Source of the DNA: Pseudomonadota bacterium | Lineage (GTDB): Bacteria; Pseudomonadota; Alphaproteobacteria; Sphingomonadales; Sphingomonadaceae | Reading direction: 5' to 3' | Assembly (NCBI GenBank): GCA_963205175.1 | Contig: CAUJIW010000084.1 | Location: 1 to 64,000, forward strand | Length of the DNA stretch: 64,000 bases | In this document: positions 16,279 to 33,428 of the stretch, in pieces | Layout: every line of letters starts with the position of its first letter | How positions within the stretch are numbered: position 1 is the first letter of the stretch | Notes under the pieces: model-generated | The model's input: only the letters and a program-made list of their open reading frames with translations | Databases searched by the model: none | What the model was told of the DNA's origin: nothing | Program-made: the position numbers and the translations under genes

Positions 16279-16599
16279 CGCTGACATGAACCGAATTCCC
16301 GCCGCGCGAGCGGCGGGAGGACGGCCGGTGCCGCCTCGCCAGAGGATCACCGGCCATCCGTCCGAGACTGCAGGCGCACGCCTTTCCCGGGAGTGCTTAA
16401 ACGCCAAGCCTGCATAGACGGGGAAACGAGACTTTACGGCTCCGCGCGTGCGATGCGGGGCCGACCGCAAGAAGGCCATACGGCTCTTCGACCGGGTGTC
16501 GGGACTGACCCCACGGACGGGCAACGGGGCTCGGAGATTATTTCCGGGTTCCAGCTCAACCGGCTGTTGGGTCTTCCGATAGCCAAACAGGAGAAGAGC
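16279..16599 (+). ncRNA. L10-type mRNA leader between rplA and rplJ
   Basis: A 321-bp gene-free spacer. It starts with a tetraloop hairpin, CCCGCCGC/GCGGCGGG (16298-16317), and holds further complementary G+C segments (for instance around 16320-16360). It ends with AGGAG before rplJ. In proteobacteria this position carries the leader bound by L10-(L12)4, which represses translation of rplJL. Position and structure support that call. I did not verify the conserved kink-turn motif. Confidence 0.55.
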
Positions 16600-17112
16600 A
16601 TGGACAGAGTCCAGAAAAAGGAGATGGTCTCCTCGCTCAACGCAACCTTCTCCGAGACGTCGGTGGTGGTGGTCGCCCGTAACAAGGGTCTGACCGTCTC
16701 CCAGGTGAACGATCTCCGGAGAAAGATGCGGGCAGCGGGCGCCAGCTTCAAAGTGGCGAAGAACAAGCTCGCTCGCCTGGCGCTTGAGGGCACGGACTAC
16801 ACCGGTATCAGCGACATGCTGACCGGTCCGACCGCGCTCGGCACCTCCAAGGATCCCGTGGCCGCGGCCAAGGTGATCGTCGCTTTCGCCAAGGATAACG
16901 AGAAGCTCGAAATCGTTGGTGGCGCGATGGGGGCGACCGTCCTCGACGTCAATGGCGTGAAGGCGCTGGCCGAACTGCCGTCGCTCGATGAACTCCGGGC
17001 CAAGCTGCTCGGCCTCATCAATGCGCCGGCGACCAAGGTCGTCCGCGTCGTCAGCGAACCGGCGGCGAAGCTCGCCCGCGTGTTCGCCGCCTATGGCGAT
17101 AAAGCTGCTTAA
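16600..17112 (+). CDS. rplJ: 50S ribosomal protein L10
   Basis: A 170-residue protein that anchors the L7/L12 dimers to the ribosome. The N-terminal rRNA-binding domain begins [14 protein letters not shown] and contains [15 protein letters not shown]. The C-terminal helix that binds L12 dimers is [13 protein letters not shown]. The ATG at 16600 follows AGGAGAAGAGC; the longer frame from 16393 runs through the leader and is rejected. It is followed after 50 bp by rplL, its binding partner. Expression is probably set by L10 binding to the upstream leader. Confidence 0.99.
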   Translation: MDRVQKKEMVSSLNATFSETSVVVVARNKGLTVSQVNDLRRKMRAAGASFKVAKNKLARLALEGTDYTGISDMLTGPTALGTSKDPVAAAKVIVAFAKDNEKLEIVGGAMGATVLDVNGVKALAELPSLDELRAKLLGLINAPATKVVRVVSEPAAKLARVFAAYGDKAA

Positions 17113-17162
17113 CCTTAGAAAACTTTTTGCGGCGCCGCTGTGCGCCCATTTGGAGATGAACA

Positions 17163-17540
17163 ATGGCTGATCTTGCGAAACTGGTTGATGATCTGTCGGC
17201 GCTGACCGTGCTGGAAGCCGCCGAACTGGCGAAGATGCTCGAAGAGAAGTGGGGCGTTTCCGCCGCCGCTGCCGTCGCGGTTGCCGCGCCGGCCGCTGGT
17301 GGCGCCGCTGCGCCGGCCGCTGAAGAGAAGACCGAGTTCGACGTCGTTCTGGTGTCGGACAACGGCAAGAAGATCAACGTGATCAAGGAAGTCCGCGCGA
17401 TCACCAACCTCGGTCTGACCGAAGCGAAGGCCCTCGTCGAGGGCGCGCCGAAGGCGATCAAGGAAGGCGTCAGCAAGGACGAGGCCGAGAAGATCAAGAA
17501 GCAGCTTGAGGAAGCCGGCGCGACCGTCGAACTCAAGTAA
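17163..17540 (+). CDS. rplL: 50S ribosomal protein L7/L12
   Basis: A 125-residue acidic stalk protein, present in several copies per ribosome, that recruits translation GTPases. The N-terminal dimerisation helices ([24 protein letters not shown]) are followed by an Ala/Val/Pro-rich hinge (about 35-55). The compact C-terminal domain carries the factor-binding helix ([20 protein letters not shown]). It ends the ribosomal part of the operon. A T-rich-tailed terminator stands 29 bp downstream, so most transcripts should stop before rpoB, fitting the greater need for L12. Confidence 0.99.
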   Translation: MADLAKLVDDLSALTVLEAAELAKMLEEKWGVSAAAAVAVAAPAAGGAAAPAAEEKTEFDVVLVSDNGKKINVIKEVRAITNLGLTEAKALVEGAPKAIKEGVSKDEAEKIKKQLEEAGATVELK

Positions 17541-17568
17541 GCTTGCGCCTTCACGGCAAGTTACGGGC

Positions 17569-17603
17569 AAGGGCGGCGCCTCCGGGGGCCGCCCTTTCTC
17601 TTT
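17569..17603 (+). terminator. Intrinsic terminator after rplL
   Basis: AAGGGCGGC (17569-17577) pairs with GCCGCCCTT (17588-17596) and is followed by TCTCTTT. It would reduce read-through from the rplJL unit into rpoBC. Confidence 0.7.
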
Positions 17604-17632
17604 GGCGCCCGGTGCTGATCGCGCCGGAGCGT

Positions 17633-17661
17633 TTGACATGCGGAATGCGGCCCCCTATACC
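17633..17661 (+). promoter_or_regulatory. Promoter for rpoBC
   Basis: TTGACA (17633-17638), a 17-bp spacer and TATACC (17656-17661) form a near-consensus sigma-70 promoter between the rplL terminator and rpoB. It would give rpoBC its own transcription start, about 175 bp before the rpoB ATG. Confidence 0.7.
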
Positions 17662-17757
17662 GCCCGCACACCCGGAGTCGATCGGGACATGGCGCGCCGT
17701 TGCGCAGCGCGCTGAACGCATGGATCGGCCCGGAACCGAAGACGCGGCAAAGCGGCG

Positions 17758-17787
17758 GCCTCCCGCTAGGGAGGCTTGCGGCTTTTT
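17758..17787 (+). terminator. Attenuator in the rpoB leader
   Basis: GCCTCCC (17758-17764) and GGGAGGC (17769-17775) form a stem with a GCTA loop. An outer AAAGC/GCTTT pairing may extend it, and a run of six T (17783-17788) follows. It has the form of an intrinsic terminator but lies between the rpoBC promoter and the rpoB start, which suggests attenuation rather than full stop. Confidence 0.6.
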
Positions 17788-17836
17788 TCCGCGTCCGCGC
17801 CTGTTGAGACAGTGACGAGCGAGGACGAACACACCC

Positions 17837-21949
<4,113 letters not shown>

Positions 21950-21953
21950 GTGA

Positions 21954-26198
<4,245 letters not shown>

Positions 26199-26221
26199 GG
26201 CACGCCGAACGGCATTGGCCC

Positions 26222-26257
26222 GAGAAAGCCGCCCGGTCCCGCCGGGCGGCTTTTCTC
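26222..26257 (+). terminator. Strong intrinsic terminator after rpoC
   Basis: AAAGCCGCCCGG (26225-26236) pairs with CCGGGCGGCTTT around a 5-nt loop; flanking GAG/CTC extends the stem and TTTTC follows. It is symmetrical enough to work in both directions. Confidence 0.85.
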
Positions 26258-26322
26258 ATGAAGTGTCGGTGTTCGTTTGTCACTGGTCCGACTGTTTCTT
26301 TCGTTTGGTCGAGGTTCCGTCC

Positions 26323-27234
26323 ATGTCCGTTGTTGCCATCCTCGCTTCCGGCGACATGATGCCGGGTGCTGCCGATCGCAGGGTGGATGCCTGGGAAGGC
26401 GACGCGCAGGTGGCCGTGGTGGCCGCTGCGTTGGCCCGCCATGGCTACGCCACCGAACTGCGACGCTGGGATGACGCCGAGGCCGATTGGTCAGCCTATG
26501 CGGCCGCCATCGTCTCGGTGACCTGGGATTACGCGGCCCGTCCCGACGCCTTTTTAGCCGCGCTGGAGCGCATCGCCGCCGCGACGCGGCTGGTCAATCC
26601 GCTCGAAGTCATCCGCTGGAACATGCGCAAGACCTATTTGCGCGACATGGAGGCGCGCGGCGTCACCGTGGTGCCGACGGTATGGGTGGACGCGGCGACG
26701 CCGGCACAGGCCGCCCGTGCCTTTGCTGATTTTGCCACCGACCGACTGGTGATCAAGCCGCAGGTCGGCGCCGGCGCCTGGCGCCAGGTGCGGCTGGGCG
26801 CGGGCGATCCCTGGCCGGCGGCCGAGGCGCTGCCGCCCGGTCCGGCGATGATCCAGCCTTATCTCGCCTCGGTGGCGGCGGAGGGGGAGTACAGCTTCCT
26901 CTACTTCGGCGGCCGTTTCAGCCATGGCGTGGTCAAGCGGGCGGCGCCCGGCGACTACCGCATCCAGTCGAGCTTCGGCGGTACGACGCAGGTCTATCAC
27001 CCCAGCGCCGAGGAACTGGCGGTTGGCGTGGCGGCGCTGGCGGCGGTCTCGGCGCCCTTGTTTCATGCCCGCGTCGACCTGGTGCGGCTGGACGATGGCC
27101 GGCTGGCGCTGATCGAGCTGGAGCTCATCGAGCCCTATCTCTATGTGGTCGGCGTCGCGGGTCTGGAGGATGTGCTGGCGGACGCCTGGGCGGGGCTGAT
27201 CGAGACTTTCACCCCGTCCGCGATGCCCGTATAA
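26323..27234 (+). CDS. ATP-grasp domain protein (RimK/glutathione-synthetase-like)
   Basis: A 303-residue enzyme of the ATP-grasp fold, which joins a carboxylate to an amine or thiol through an acyl phosphate. An N-terminal pre-ATP domain begins [13 protein letters not shown]. The central lid/ATP segment includes [20 protein letters not shown]. The metal- and phosphate-binding strand near the C-terminus is [16 protein letters not shown]. Relatives include the cycloserine ligase DcsG, but substrate cannot be inferred. The ATG at 26323 has GAGG upstream; extension into the rpoC terminator is rejected. It lies 28 bp before hisS and may be cotranscribed. Confidence 0.8.
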   Translation: MSVVAILASGDMMPGAADRRVDAWEGDAQVAVVAAALARHGYATELRRWDDAEADWSAYAAAIVSVTWDYAARPDAFLAALERIAAATRLVNPLEVIRWNMRKTYLRDMEARGVTVVPTVWVDAATPAQAARAFADFATDRLVIKPQVGAGAWRQVRLGAGDPWPAAEALPPGPAMIQPYLASVAAEGEYSFLYFGGRFSHGVVKRAAPGDYRIQSSFGGTTQVYHPSAEELAVGVAALAAVSAPLFHARVDLVRLDDGRLALIELELIEPYLYVVGVAGLEDVLADAWAGLIETFTPSAMPV

Positions 27235-27262
27235 GCGGCGGCTGTTTCAGGAGTTCAAGCCG

Positions 27263-28510
27263 ATGTCGAAACTTCAGCCGGTGCGCGGCACGCGGGATCT
27301 GTTCGGGGAAGACGCCGAGCGTTTCGCCCATGTGGTGGCGACGTTCGAGCGGCTGGCTCGTGCCTATGGCTTCCGCGGCGTCGACACGCCGATTTTCGAG
27401 TTCACCGAACTGTTCGCGCGCGGCATTGGCGAGACTACCGACATCGTGTCGAAGGAAATGTACACGTTCGAGGATCGCGGCGGCGAATCACTGACGCTGC
27501 GCCCGGAATTCACCGCCGGGCTGTGCCGGGCCTATCTGTCGAACGGCTGGCAGCAGCTCAGCCCGCTGAAGCTCGCCGCCCACGGCCCGGTGTTCCGCTA
27601 CGAGCGGCCGCAAAAGGGGCGCTACCGCCAGTTCCACCAGATCGACGCCGAAATCATGGGGGTGGCCGAGCCGCAGGCGGATATCGAGCTGCTGGCGCTG
27701 GCGGCGCACCTGCTGGACGAGCTGGGGCTGGCCGGCAAGGTCCAGCTGGAGATCAACACGCTGGGCGACACGCCGAGCCGGCTGGCCTGGCGCGAGGCGC
27801 TGGTGGGCTATTTCGGGCGCCATGAGGCGGCGCTGTCGGAGGACAGCAAGACCCGGCTGCACAAGAACCCCATGCGCATTCTCGATTCCAAGGACGAGGG
27901 CGATCGTGCGCTGGTGGCCGATGCGCCGCTGCTCGACCGCTTTCTCTCCGCCGAGGCCGGCGCGTTTTTCGAAACGGTGCTCAAAGGCCTGGAGTCGGTG
28001 GGCGTGCCCTATGTCGTCCAGCCCCGGCTGGTGCGCGGGCTGGATTATTACTGCCACACCGCCTTCGAGTTCACGACCACCCACCTGGGCGCCCAGGGCA
28101 CGGTGCTGGCCGGTGGTCGCTACGATGGTCTGATCGAACAGCTCGGCGGCCCGGCGACGCCGGCGATCGGCTGGGCCGGCGGCATCGAGCGGCTGGGCAT
28201 GCTGGTCGACCTGCCGGCGGCTCCGCGCGGACCGATCACCGTGGTGCCGATGGGCGAGGCGTCCCAGCTGGCGGCGGTCGGGCTCACGGCCCGGCTGCGG
28301 CGGGCGGGCTTCGTGGTCGAGCAGGCGTTTCGTGGCAACCTGAAGAAGCGGCTGTCGCGGGCTAGTGACATGGGTGCGCCGGCGGTGTTGATTCTCGGCG
28401 AGGACGAGCTGGCGCGCGGCGAGGTGATACTGAAGGATCTGGCGACCGGCGCCCAGCAGGCGGTGGCGCTGGACCAGGTCGAGACGGCGCTGGCCGTCTA
28501 CCGGGACTGA
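27263..28510 (+). CDS. hisS: Histidyl-tRNA synthetase
   Basis: A 415-residue class II aminoacyl-tRNA synthetase. Near the N-terminus is [10 protein letters not shown]. Motif 2 is [16 protein letters not shown], and the histidine-specific stretch is [22 protein letters not shown] comes next, with motif 3 near [14 protein letters not shown]-terminal anticodon-binding domain occupies about residues 325-415. Length is standard (about 415-425). It is followed after 3 bp by prfA, giving a translation-related operon hisS-prfA-prmC. Confidence 0.98.
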   Translation: MSKLQPVRGTRDLFGEDAERFAHVVATFERLARAYGFRGVDTPIFEFTELFARGIGETTDIVSKEMYTFEDRGGESLTLRPEFTAGLCRAYLSNGWQQLSPLKLAAHGPVFRYERPQKGRYRQFHQIDAEIMGVAEPQADIELLALAAHLLDELGLAGKVQLEINTLGDTPSRLAWREALVGYFGRHEAALSEDSKTRLHKNPMRILDSKDEGDRALVADAPLLDRFLSAEAGAFFETVLKGLESVGVPYVVQPRLVRGLDYYCHTAFEFTTTHLGAQGTVLAGGRYDGLIEQLGGPATPAIGWAGGIERLGMLVDLPAAPRGPITVVPMGEASQLAAVGLTARLRRAGFVVEQAFRGNLKKRLSRASDMGAPAVLILGEDELARGEVILKDLATGAQQAVALDQVETALAVYRD

Positions 28511-28513
28511 GCG

Positions 28514-29602
28514 ATGGTCGGCATCCCACTGGCCAAGCTGGAGCGCATTCGCGCCCGTCATGCCGAGCTGTCGCATACCATGGCCGACCCTGGTCTGGCC
28601 GCCGACCGGTTCGTCAAGCTGTCGCGCGAATACGCCGAGCTGGCGCCGGTGGTGGAGGCCGCCAACGCATTGACGCGGCTGGCCGATGATATCCGGGAGG
28701 CGGAGCAGATTCTCGCCGATCCCGGCGCCGATGCCGACATGAAGGAACTGGCGCGCGACGAACTGGACGCGGTCAAGGACCGGTTGCCGGAGGCCGAGCG
28801 CCAGCTCAAGATCATGCTGCTGCCCAAGGACGTGGCGGACGAGAAATCGGCGATCCTCGAAATCCGCGCCGGCACCGGTGGCGATGAGGCGGCACTGTTC
28901 GCCGGTGACCTGTTCCGCATGTATTCGCGCTATGCGGAAACCCAGGGCTGGCGGGTGGAGCCGATTTCCGCCTCGCCGTCCGACATGGGCGGCTACAAGG
29001 AAGTGGTGGCCTCCATCACCGGCCAGGGGGTGTTCGCCAAGCTGAAGTTCGAATCCGGCGTGCATCGGGTGCAGCGGGTGCCGGTGACGGAGTCAGGCGG
29101 GCGCATCCACACCTCGGCGGCCACCGTCGCCGTGCTGCCTGAAGCGGAGGATGTCGACATCCAGATCGACGACAAGGATCTGCGCATCGACGTGTTCCGC
29201 TCGTCCGGGCCCGGCGGCCAGTCGGTCAACACCACCGATTCGGCGGTGCGCATCACACACCTGCCCACGGGGCTGGTGGTCAGCCAGCAGGATGAGAAGA
29301 GTCAGCACAAGAACAAGGCCAAGGCGCTGAAAATCCTGCGTGCCCGGCTGTACGAGATGGAACGCGAGAAAGTGGCGGCGGCGCGTGCCGACGCGCGCAA
29401 GAGCCAGGTCGGCTCCGGCGACCGTTCCGAGCGCATCCGCACCTATAATTTCCCGCAAGGGCGCGTCACCGATCACCGCATCAACCTGACGCTGCACAAG
29501 CTCGATGCGGTGCTCCAGGGCGAGGCGCTGGAGGAGCTGGTGCAGGCACTGATCGCCGAGGATCAGGCGGAGAAGCTTGCGTCGCTGGACGAGCAGGGCT
29601 GA
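28514..29602 (+). CDS. prfA: Peptide chain release factor 1
   Basis: A 362-residue release factor for UAA and UAG. The GGQ motif that triggers peptide release is at residues 234-236 ([15 protein letters not shown]), and the RAGTGGDEA and GVHRVQRVP segments are conserved around it. The stop-codon-recognising PxT motif falls within [13 protein letters not shown]. The C-terminus has the [16 protein letters not shown] block typical of RF1. Its stop directly abuts the ATG of prmC, the methyltransferase that modifies the Gln of GGQ. Confidence 0.98.
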   Translation: MVGIPLAKLERIRARHAELSHTMADPGLAADRFVKLSREYAELAPVVEAANALTRLADDIREAEQILADPGADADMKELARDELDAVKDRLPEAERQLKIMLLPKDVADEKSAILEIRAGTGGDEAALFAGDLFRMYSRYAETQGWRVEPISASPSDMGGYKEVVASITGQGVFAKLKFESGVHRVQRVPVTESGGRIHTSAATVAVLPEAEDVDIQIDDKDLRIDVFRSSGPGGQSVNTTDSAVRITHLPTGLVVSQQDEKSQHKNKAKALKILRARLYEMEREKVAAARADARKSQVGSGDRSERIRTYNFPQGRVTDHRINLTLHKLDAVLQGEALEELVQALIAEDQAEKLASLDEQG

Positions 29603-30481
29603 ATGGGCGAGGGCGCGACCCGCAGGGCGGTTGTCCTGCGCGCGGCGGCGACGCTGGCGGCGGCCGGTATCGACCAGCCCCGGCTGGATGCCGAGGTGCT
29701 GCTGGCGGAGGCGCTGGGCCTGCCCCGCCTCGCCATGCTGGTGGACCTTGACGCGCCGGTGCCCGATGACGTGCGCGCTCGTGTCGAGGCATGGGTCGCC
29801 CGCCGGACCATGGCCGAGCCCGTCGCCTATATTGTTGGTCATCGCGAGTTCTGGTCGCTTGATTTCACGGTCACGCCGGCGACGCTGATTCCCCGCCCCG
29901 ACAGCGAGACGCTGGTGCAGGCGGCGGTGGCCGCCTGGCCGCGCCAGACGCCACTGCGCGTGCTCGATCTGGGCACGGGCAGCGGCTGCCTGCTGCTGGC
30001 GGTGCTGCATGAGTTCCCGCGTGCGACCGGACTGGGTGTCGATCGCAGCGCCGCGGCGTTGGCGGTCGCCGCCGGCAATGCCAGGGTGCTGGAACTTGAG
30101 GATCGGGCGACGTTCGTTACGGGTGACTGGGGGTCGGCGATCGCCGGGCCGTTTGACTGCATCCTCGCCAACCCGCCCTACATCGCCACCGGCGAGGTTC
30201 TGGCACGCGATGTGGCGGCCCACGAGCCGGCGACTGCCTTGTTCGCCGGCCCGGACGGGCTGGACGATTACCGGCGGATCATCCCGGACCTGCCGCGCCT
30301 GCTGGCGCCGGCGGGGCGGGCGTTTGTCGAGGTCGGCGCTACCCAGGCGGCGGCGGTGTCGGCACTGGCGCGGTCGGCCGGCCTGACGGCGGTCACGCAT
30401 CCCGATCTGGCGGGGCACCCGCGCTGCGTCGAACTGAGCGGGCCGCAGAATCCCCTTGGAATGGTCGCACGAAGCGATTAG
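29603..30481 (+). CDS. prmC: Release factor glutamine methyltransferase
   Basis: A 292-residue SAM-dependent N5-glutamine methyltransferase that modifies the GGQ glutamine of release factors. The N-terminal helical domain (about 1-80) recognises the factor. The catalytic domain has the SAM motif VLDLGTGSGCLLLAV and the glutamine-binding NPPY at residues 190-193. YIVGHREFWSLDFTVTPATLIPRPDSE is a family signature. The ATG starts right after the prfA stop, so the two are translationally coupled. Confidence 0.96.
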   Translation: MGEGATRRAVVLRAAATLAAAGIDQPRLDAEVLLAEALGLPRLAMLVDLDAPVPDDVRARVEAWVARRTMAEPVAYIVGHREFWSLDFTVTPATLIPRPDSETLVQAAVAAWPRQTPLRVLDLGTGSGCLLLAVLHEFPRATGLGVDRSAAALAVAAGNARVLELEDRATFVTGDWGSAIAGPFDCILANPPYIATGEVLARDVAAHEPATALFAGPDGLDDYRRIIPDLPRLLAPAGRAFVEVGATQAAAVSALARSAGLTAVTHPDLAGHPRCVELSGPQNPLGMVARSD

Positions 30482-30619
30482 AGACAAAGGCGGACGGGGT
30501 CGATGGTCTCCCCCCTCCACCTGATTTCCGATATGGACGGATCGCAGGGAAAGGCGACGCCACTGGCGCGCCGGTAACGGGGCGAACAGCCTGAGGGCGA
30601 CAGAAGAAGAACGGAATTG

Positions 30620-31159
30620 ATGAGAAACGGTCAAGGCGGGCGTCGCAGAGGTCGCGGCGGTGGCAGCGGGCGTCAGGTCCAGACGGGCGGGCGTCCCATG
30701 GAATCCGGTGGACGCAATGACGCCCGGGTGCGTGGCAACGCCCAGCAACTGCTGGAGAAGTACAAAGGCCTGGCGCGTGACGCGGCGTCGGCCGGGGATC
30801 GTATCCTGGCCGAATATTACATGCAGCATGCCGACCATTACCATCGTGTCCTGGCGGAGTTCCGCTCCCGGTTCGAGGACAGCCGGCCGCAGCGCGAGCG
30901 CGACGGTCAGGAAGGCGATGCCGGACCGGAACCTGATCCGATTGACATCCAGCCCCAGGGATTTGCTGCTTCCGCCTCGGTGCAGACCTTCGGTGTCGAG
31001 GGTCCGGCCGCTGAGTCGGCGCCGCCCCCGGCTGAGCCCGAAGCCGGCGAGACCGAGGTCGCCGAGGTGACGCCGGCAGCCGAGGCCGACGCAGGCGAGG
31101 AGCCGCGCCGTCGCCGTCGCGGACGACCGCGCAAGACGGCAGAGCCTGCCGACGCCTGA
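30620..31159 (+). CDS. DUF4167 protein with C-terminal AT-hook
   Basis: A 179-residue protein with the DUF4167 domain, found almost only in alphaproteobacteria next to prfA-prmC. The N-terminus is Arg/Gly-rich (GGRRRGRGGGSGRQ). The domain core (residues about 36-90) contains NAQQLLEKYKGLARDA and YYMQHADHYHRVL. A long acidic Pro/Ala linker follows. The C-terminus is RRRRRGRPRKTAEP, a canonical AT-hook. Nucleic-acid binding is therefore likely; the cellular role is unknown. The ATG at 30620 is used in place of the TTG one codon earlier. Two hairpins lie downstream. Confidence 0.88.
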   Translation: MRNGQGGRRRGRGGGSGRQVQTGGRPMESGGRNDARVRGNAQQLLEKYKGLARDAASAGDRILAEYYMQHADHYHRVLAEFRSRFEDSRPQRERDGQEGDAGPEPDPIDIQPQGFAASASVQTFGVEGPAAESAPPPAEPEAGETEVAEVTPAAEADAGEEPRRRRRGRPRKTAEPADA

Positions 31160-31181
31160 GCCTGCCAGCCTCAGGGCAGGC
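31160..31181 (+). terminator. Small hairpin after the DUF4167 gene
   Basis: GCCTGCC (31160-31166) and GGCAGGC (31175-31181) form a 7-bp stem with an 8-nt loop immediately after the stop. It precedes the much longer hairpin at 31189-31234. Confidence 0.4.
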
Positions 31182-31188
31182 GTTGAGA

Positions 31189-31234
31189 CATGACAATCCC
31201 CGGCCTCTCATTCGAGGGGCCGGGGATTGTCATG
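31189..31234. terminator. 46-nt near-perfect hairpin
   Basis: A 17-bp perfect stem (31189-31205 with 31218-31234) continues through four further pairs, one of them G-U, to a 4-nt ATTC loop. There is no T-run on the plus side. It probably ends the hisS-DUF4167 transcript and insulates the porin gene. Confidence 0.65.
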
Positions 31235-31330
31235 TCGGGGTCTTGTCAGCCGGCTACAATGCCGGCGGACAATCGGTAATTGGGCGTTTTCCACTGTTGT
31301 GTGGGGTCGGACGGCCGGAAAGGTGACCGG

Positions 31331-31370
31331 CAGTCATCATTCTGCAATATTTTTGCAGTTTAACCGTCAC
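31331..31370 (+). promoter_or_regulatory. Pho-box-like repeat array upstream of the porin
   Basis: Four 7-mers with an exact 11-bp period: CAGTCAT (31331), CTGCAAT (31342), TTGCAGT (31353) and CCGTCAC (31364). They resemble the PhoB repeat CTGTCAT with its 4-bp spacer; the first two match at 11 of 14 positions. The downstream gene is a phosphate-selective-type porin, which fits. The overlapping hairpin CTGCAA/TTGCAG is an alternative explanation. Confidence 0.45.
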
Positions 31371-31399
31371 CACATCCTCATTAGCCAGATGGTAAACAG

Positions 31400-32749
31400 A
31401 TGCCGCGCACACAGTCATTCATGATCAGCCGTCCACTCTCGCGTGGACTCATGCTCGCGGCCGTGGCCGGCATCGTGCCGCTGGCGACGCCGGCGCTGGC
31501 GCAGGACATCTCGGAGGCCGATGCGGAGCGGGCGATGCTGCAGGCGCAGCTCGACGCCCTGCAGGAGCAGATCAAGGACCTCAGTGCCCGGCTGGCCAAG
31601 GCCGAGAAGGCCACCAGCTGGAAGGGCGCGCCGCAGCAAGCCGGCGGCGGGTTCGATTTCAAGATGCGCGGTCGCATACAATATGACATGGGCACGGCGA
31701 GCAGCGGCGCCCAGGGTGACGATAAGCTCCCGGCCGCCGACCAGCCGGCGTTCAACAGCGATTTCCGCCGTCTGATCTTCGGCGCCGCCGGCAGTCTGCC
31801 GGGTGGCTTCAAGTACAAGGCGGACTTCGATTTCGCCGGCAGCAAGGTGAATTACGAGGATGTCATCCTCACCTGGGCGCCGGCTGACTCGCCGTTCAGC
31901 GTCACGCTGGGCAACCATTACAGCTTTTCCGGCCTGGAGACGATGACCAGCTCCGGCGCCATTACCTTCATCGAACGCAGCCAGGCCAACGAGGCGTTCA
32001 ATCACAGCCGGCGGCTGGGCGTCTCGGCGGGCTTCGCCCAGGGCGATTTCATGGTCAATGCCGGCGTGTTCCCGGATTGGACCGGATCTTCGACGCCCAA
32101 TGGCGCGATCCCCGGTGTGGCTGACGACTCGCTGGTGATCGGCGCCCGCGCCGTTTACTCGCCGAAGCTCGGTGAGAACCAGCTCCACGTCGGTGTGAAC
32201 TATCAGCACCGCGAGAACGACGACACCAAGCATACCAATCAATACAAGACCCGGCCGTTCACCCGTGTCACCGATACCCGGCTGGCCGACACCGGCGGTC
32301 TCACCGCCGATGGCGATGCGGTATACGGCGCTGAGCTGGCGGGTGTGTTCGGGCCTCTCTATGCGGCCGGCGAGTATCAGCGGCTGACGGTCAGTGGCTC
32401 CAATCTCGCCAACAGGCCGTCGTTCAGCAGCTGGTACGTCGAAGGCGGCTACGTGCTGACCGGCGAGTCCCGTGGCTACAAGAACGGAGCCTGGCTGGCG
32501 CCCAAGGTCGCCAATCCGTTCGACAAGGGCGGGCCCGGCGCGATCCTGGTCTCCGCCCGCATCGACCAGCTGGACCTCAATGACGGCACGGTGCTCGGCG
32601 GCAAGCAGACCGGCTATGGCCTGTCGATGACCTGGCTGCCGATCGACTATGTCAAGTTCCTGGCCCAGTATGTCCGGGTCGAGGCAACGAAGAACAGCGT
32701 CGACACCGACGCCGACATCTTCGGCCTGCGGGCGCAGGTCGAATGGTAG
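31400..32749 (+). CDS. Phosphate-selective porin, OprO/OprP family
   Basis: A 449-residue outer-membrane beta-barrel for anion or polyphosphate uptake. The signal peptide (about 34 residues) ends ATPALA-QD. A short coiled coil (ERAMLQAQLDALQEQIKDLSARL) follows, then the barrel with family features such as FRRLIFGAAGSLPGGFKYKADFDFA and a C-terminal aromatic (VEW). The start at 31400 is the only one giving a full signal peptide, although its ribosome-binding site is weak. Pho-box-like repeats lie upstream and a terminator at 32814. It is monocistronic. Substrate preference for phosphate is inferred from the family. Confidence 0.88.
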   Translation: MPRTQSFMISRPLSRGLMLAAVAGIVPLATPALAQDISEADAERAMLQAQLDALQEQIKDLSARLAKAEKATSWKGAPQQAGGGFDFKMRGRIQYDMGTASSGAQGDDKLPAADQPAFNSDFRRLIFGAAGSLPGGFKYKADFDFAGSKVNYEDVILTWAPADSPFSVTLGNHYSFSGLETMTSSGAITFIERSQANEAFNHSRRLGVSAGFAQGDFMVNAGVFPDWTGSSTPNGAIPGVADDSLVIGARAVYSPKLGENQLHVGVNYQHRENDDTKHTNQYKTRPFTRVTDTRLADTGGLTADGDAVYGAELAGVFGPLYAAGEYQRLTVSGSNLANRPSFSSWYVEGGYVLTGESRGYKNGAWLAPKVANPFDKGGPGAILVSARIDQLDLNDGTVLGGKQTGYGLSMTWLPIDYVKFLAQYVRVEATKNSVDTDADIFGLRAQVEW

Positions 32750-32813
32750 CGCGCGGGGCTGATCCGGCTGGAAGATATCGGGCTCGAACGACAGGGGTCT
32801 GACAGGAGTTCAG

Positions 32814-32840
32814 GGGGCGACGCCAGCGTGGCGCCGCCCC
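32814..32840 (+). terminator. Terminator after the porin gene
   Basis: GGGGCGaCGCCA and TGGCGcCGCCCC form an 11-bp stem with one mismatch and a 3-nt loop, followed by TTGTCGTG. It also faces the converging thioesterase gene. Confidence 0.55.
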
Positions 32841-32869
32841 TTGTCGTGCGTGCGGGCTGTCCGGTGGTT

Positions 32870-33262
32870 TCAGAGGTCGCCGGGCGCCAGATCGGGCCGG
32901 TCGACCGGGCGCGGGCGCTGGTTCTTGTCCAGTGCCACGAAGGTGAACACCCCCTCGGTGACCTTGAGTTCTTCCGGCGCCGAACGCCGTCGCGCCCAGA
33001 CGTCGATCTGCACCGCCAGCGAGGTCCGGCCGACCCGGATGACCTTGGCGTAGAGCGACAGCACGTCGCCCAGCAGAATCGGCTTGTGGAAGGTCATGCT
33101 CTCGATGGCGACGGTCGCCACCGGCCCCTGGGCGTGGGTATGAGCGGTCATGCCGCCGGCGATGTCCATCTGCGACAGAATCCAGCCGCCGAAGATATGG
33201 CCGTTCATGTTGATGTCGGCAGGGCGGGGGACCACCCGCAACACGGGATCACGCACTTCCAT
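32870..33262 (-). CDS. Acyl-CoA thioesterase, YciA-like hot-dog fold
   Basis: A 130-residue single hot-dog domain enzyme that hydrolyses acyl-CoA. The helix motif MNGHIFGGWILSQMDIAGGM (the conserved catalytic Asp of YciA-type enzymes) starts near residue 18. MTFHKPILLGDVLSLYA and TFVALD are family marks. The ATG at 33262 has an AGAGG site; a longer frame to 33328 is not supported. It stands between two convergent or divergent neighbours and seems monocistronic. Chain-length preference cannot be told. Confidence 0.88.
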   Translation of the reverse strand: MEVRDPVLRVVPRPADINMNGHIFGGWILSQMDIAGGMTAHTHAQGPVATVAIESMTFHKPILLGDVLSLYAKVIRVGRTSLAVQIDVWARRRSAPEELKVTEGVFTFVALDKNQRPRPVDRPDLAPGDL

Positions 33263-33428
33263 GGTTTGATGACCTCTCCTTGTCACGCCCCGGGTCCGCG
33301 CCGGGGGTCGGCGCGATTCGCGGGCCACTGATATGCACCCTTTCCTTTTGTCCCGCGAATCGTGATCATCGCAAGATCAGTCGTGGTGTGGCGTAACCGT
33401 GGGCGAAACAAGCACAAGGAGAGGAGCC

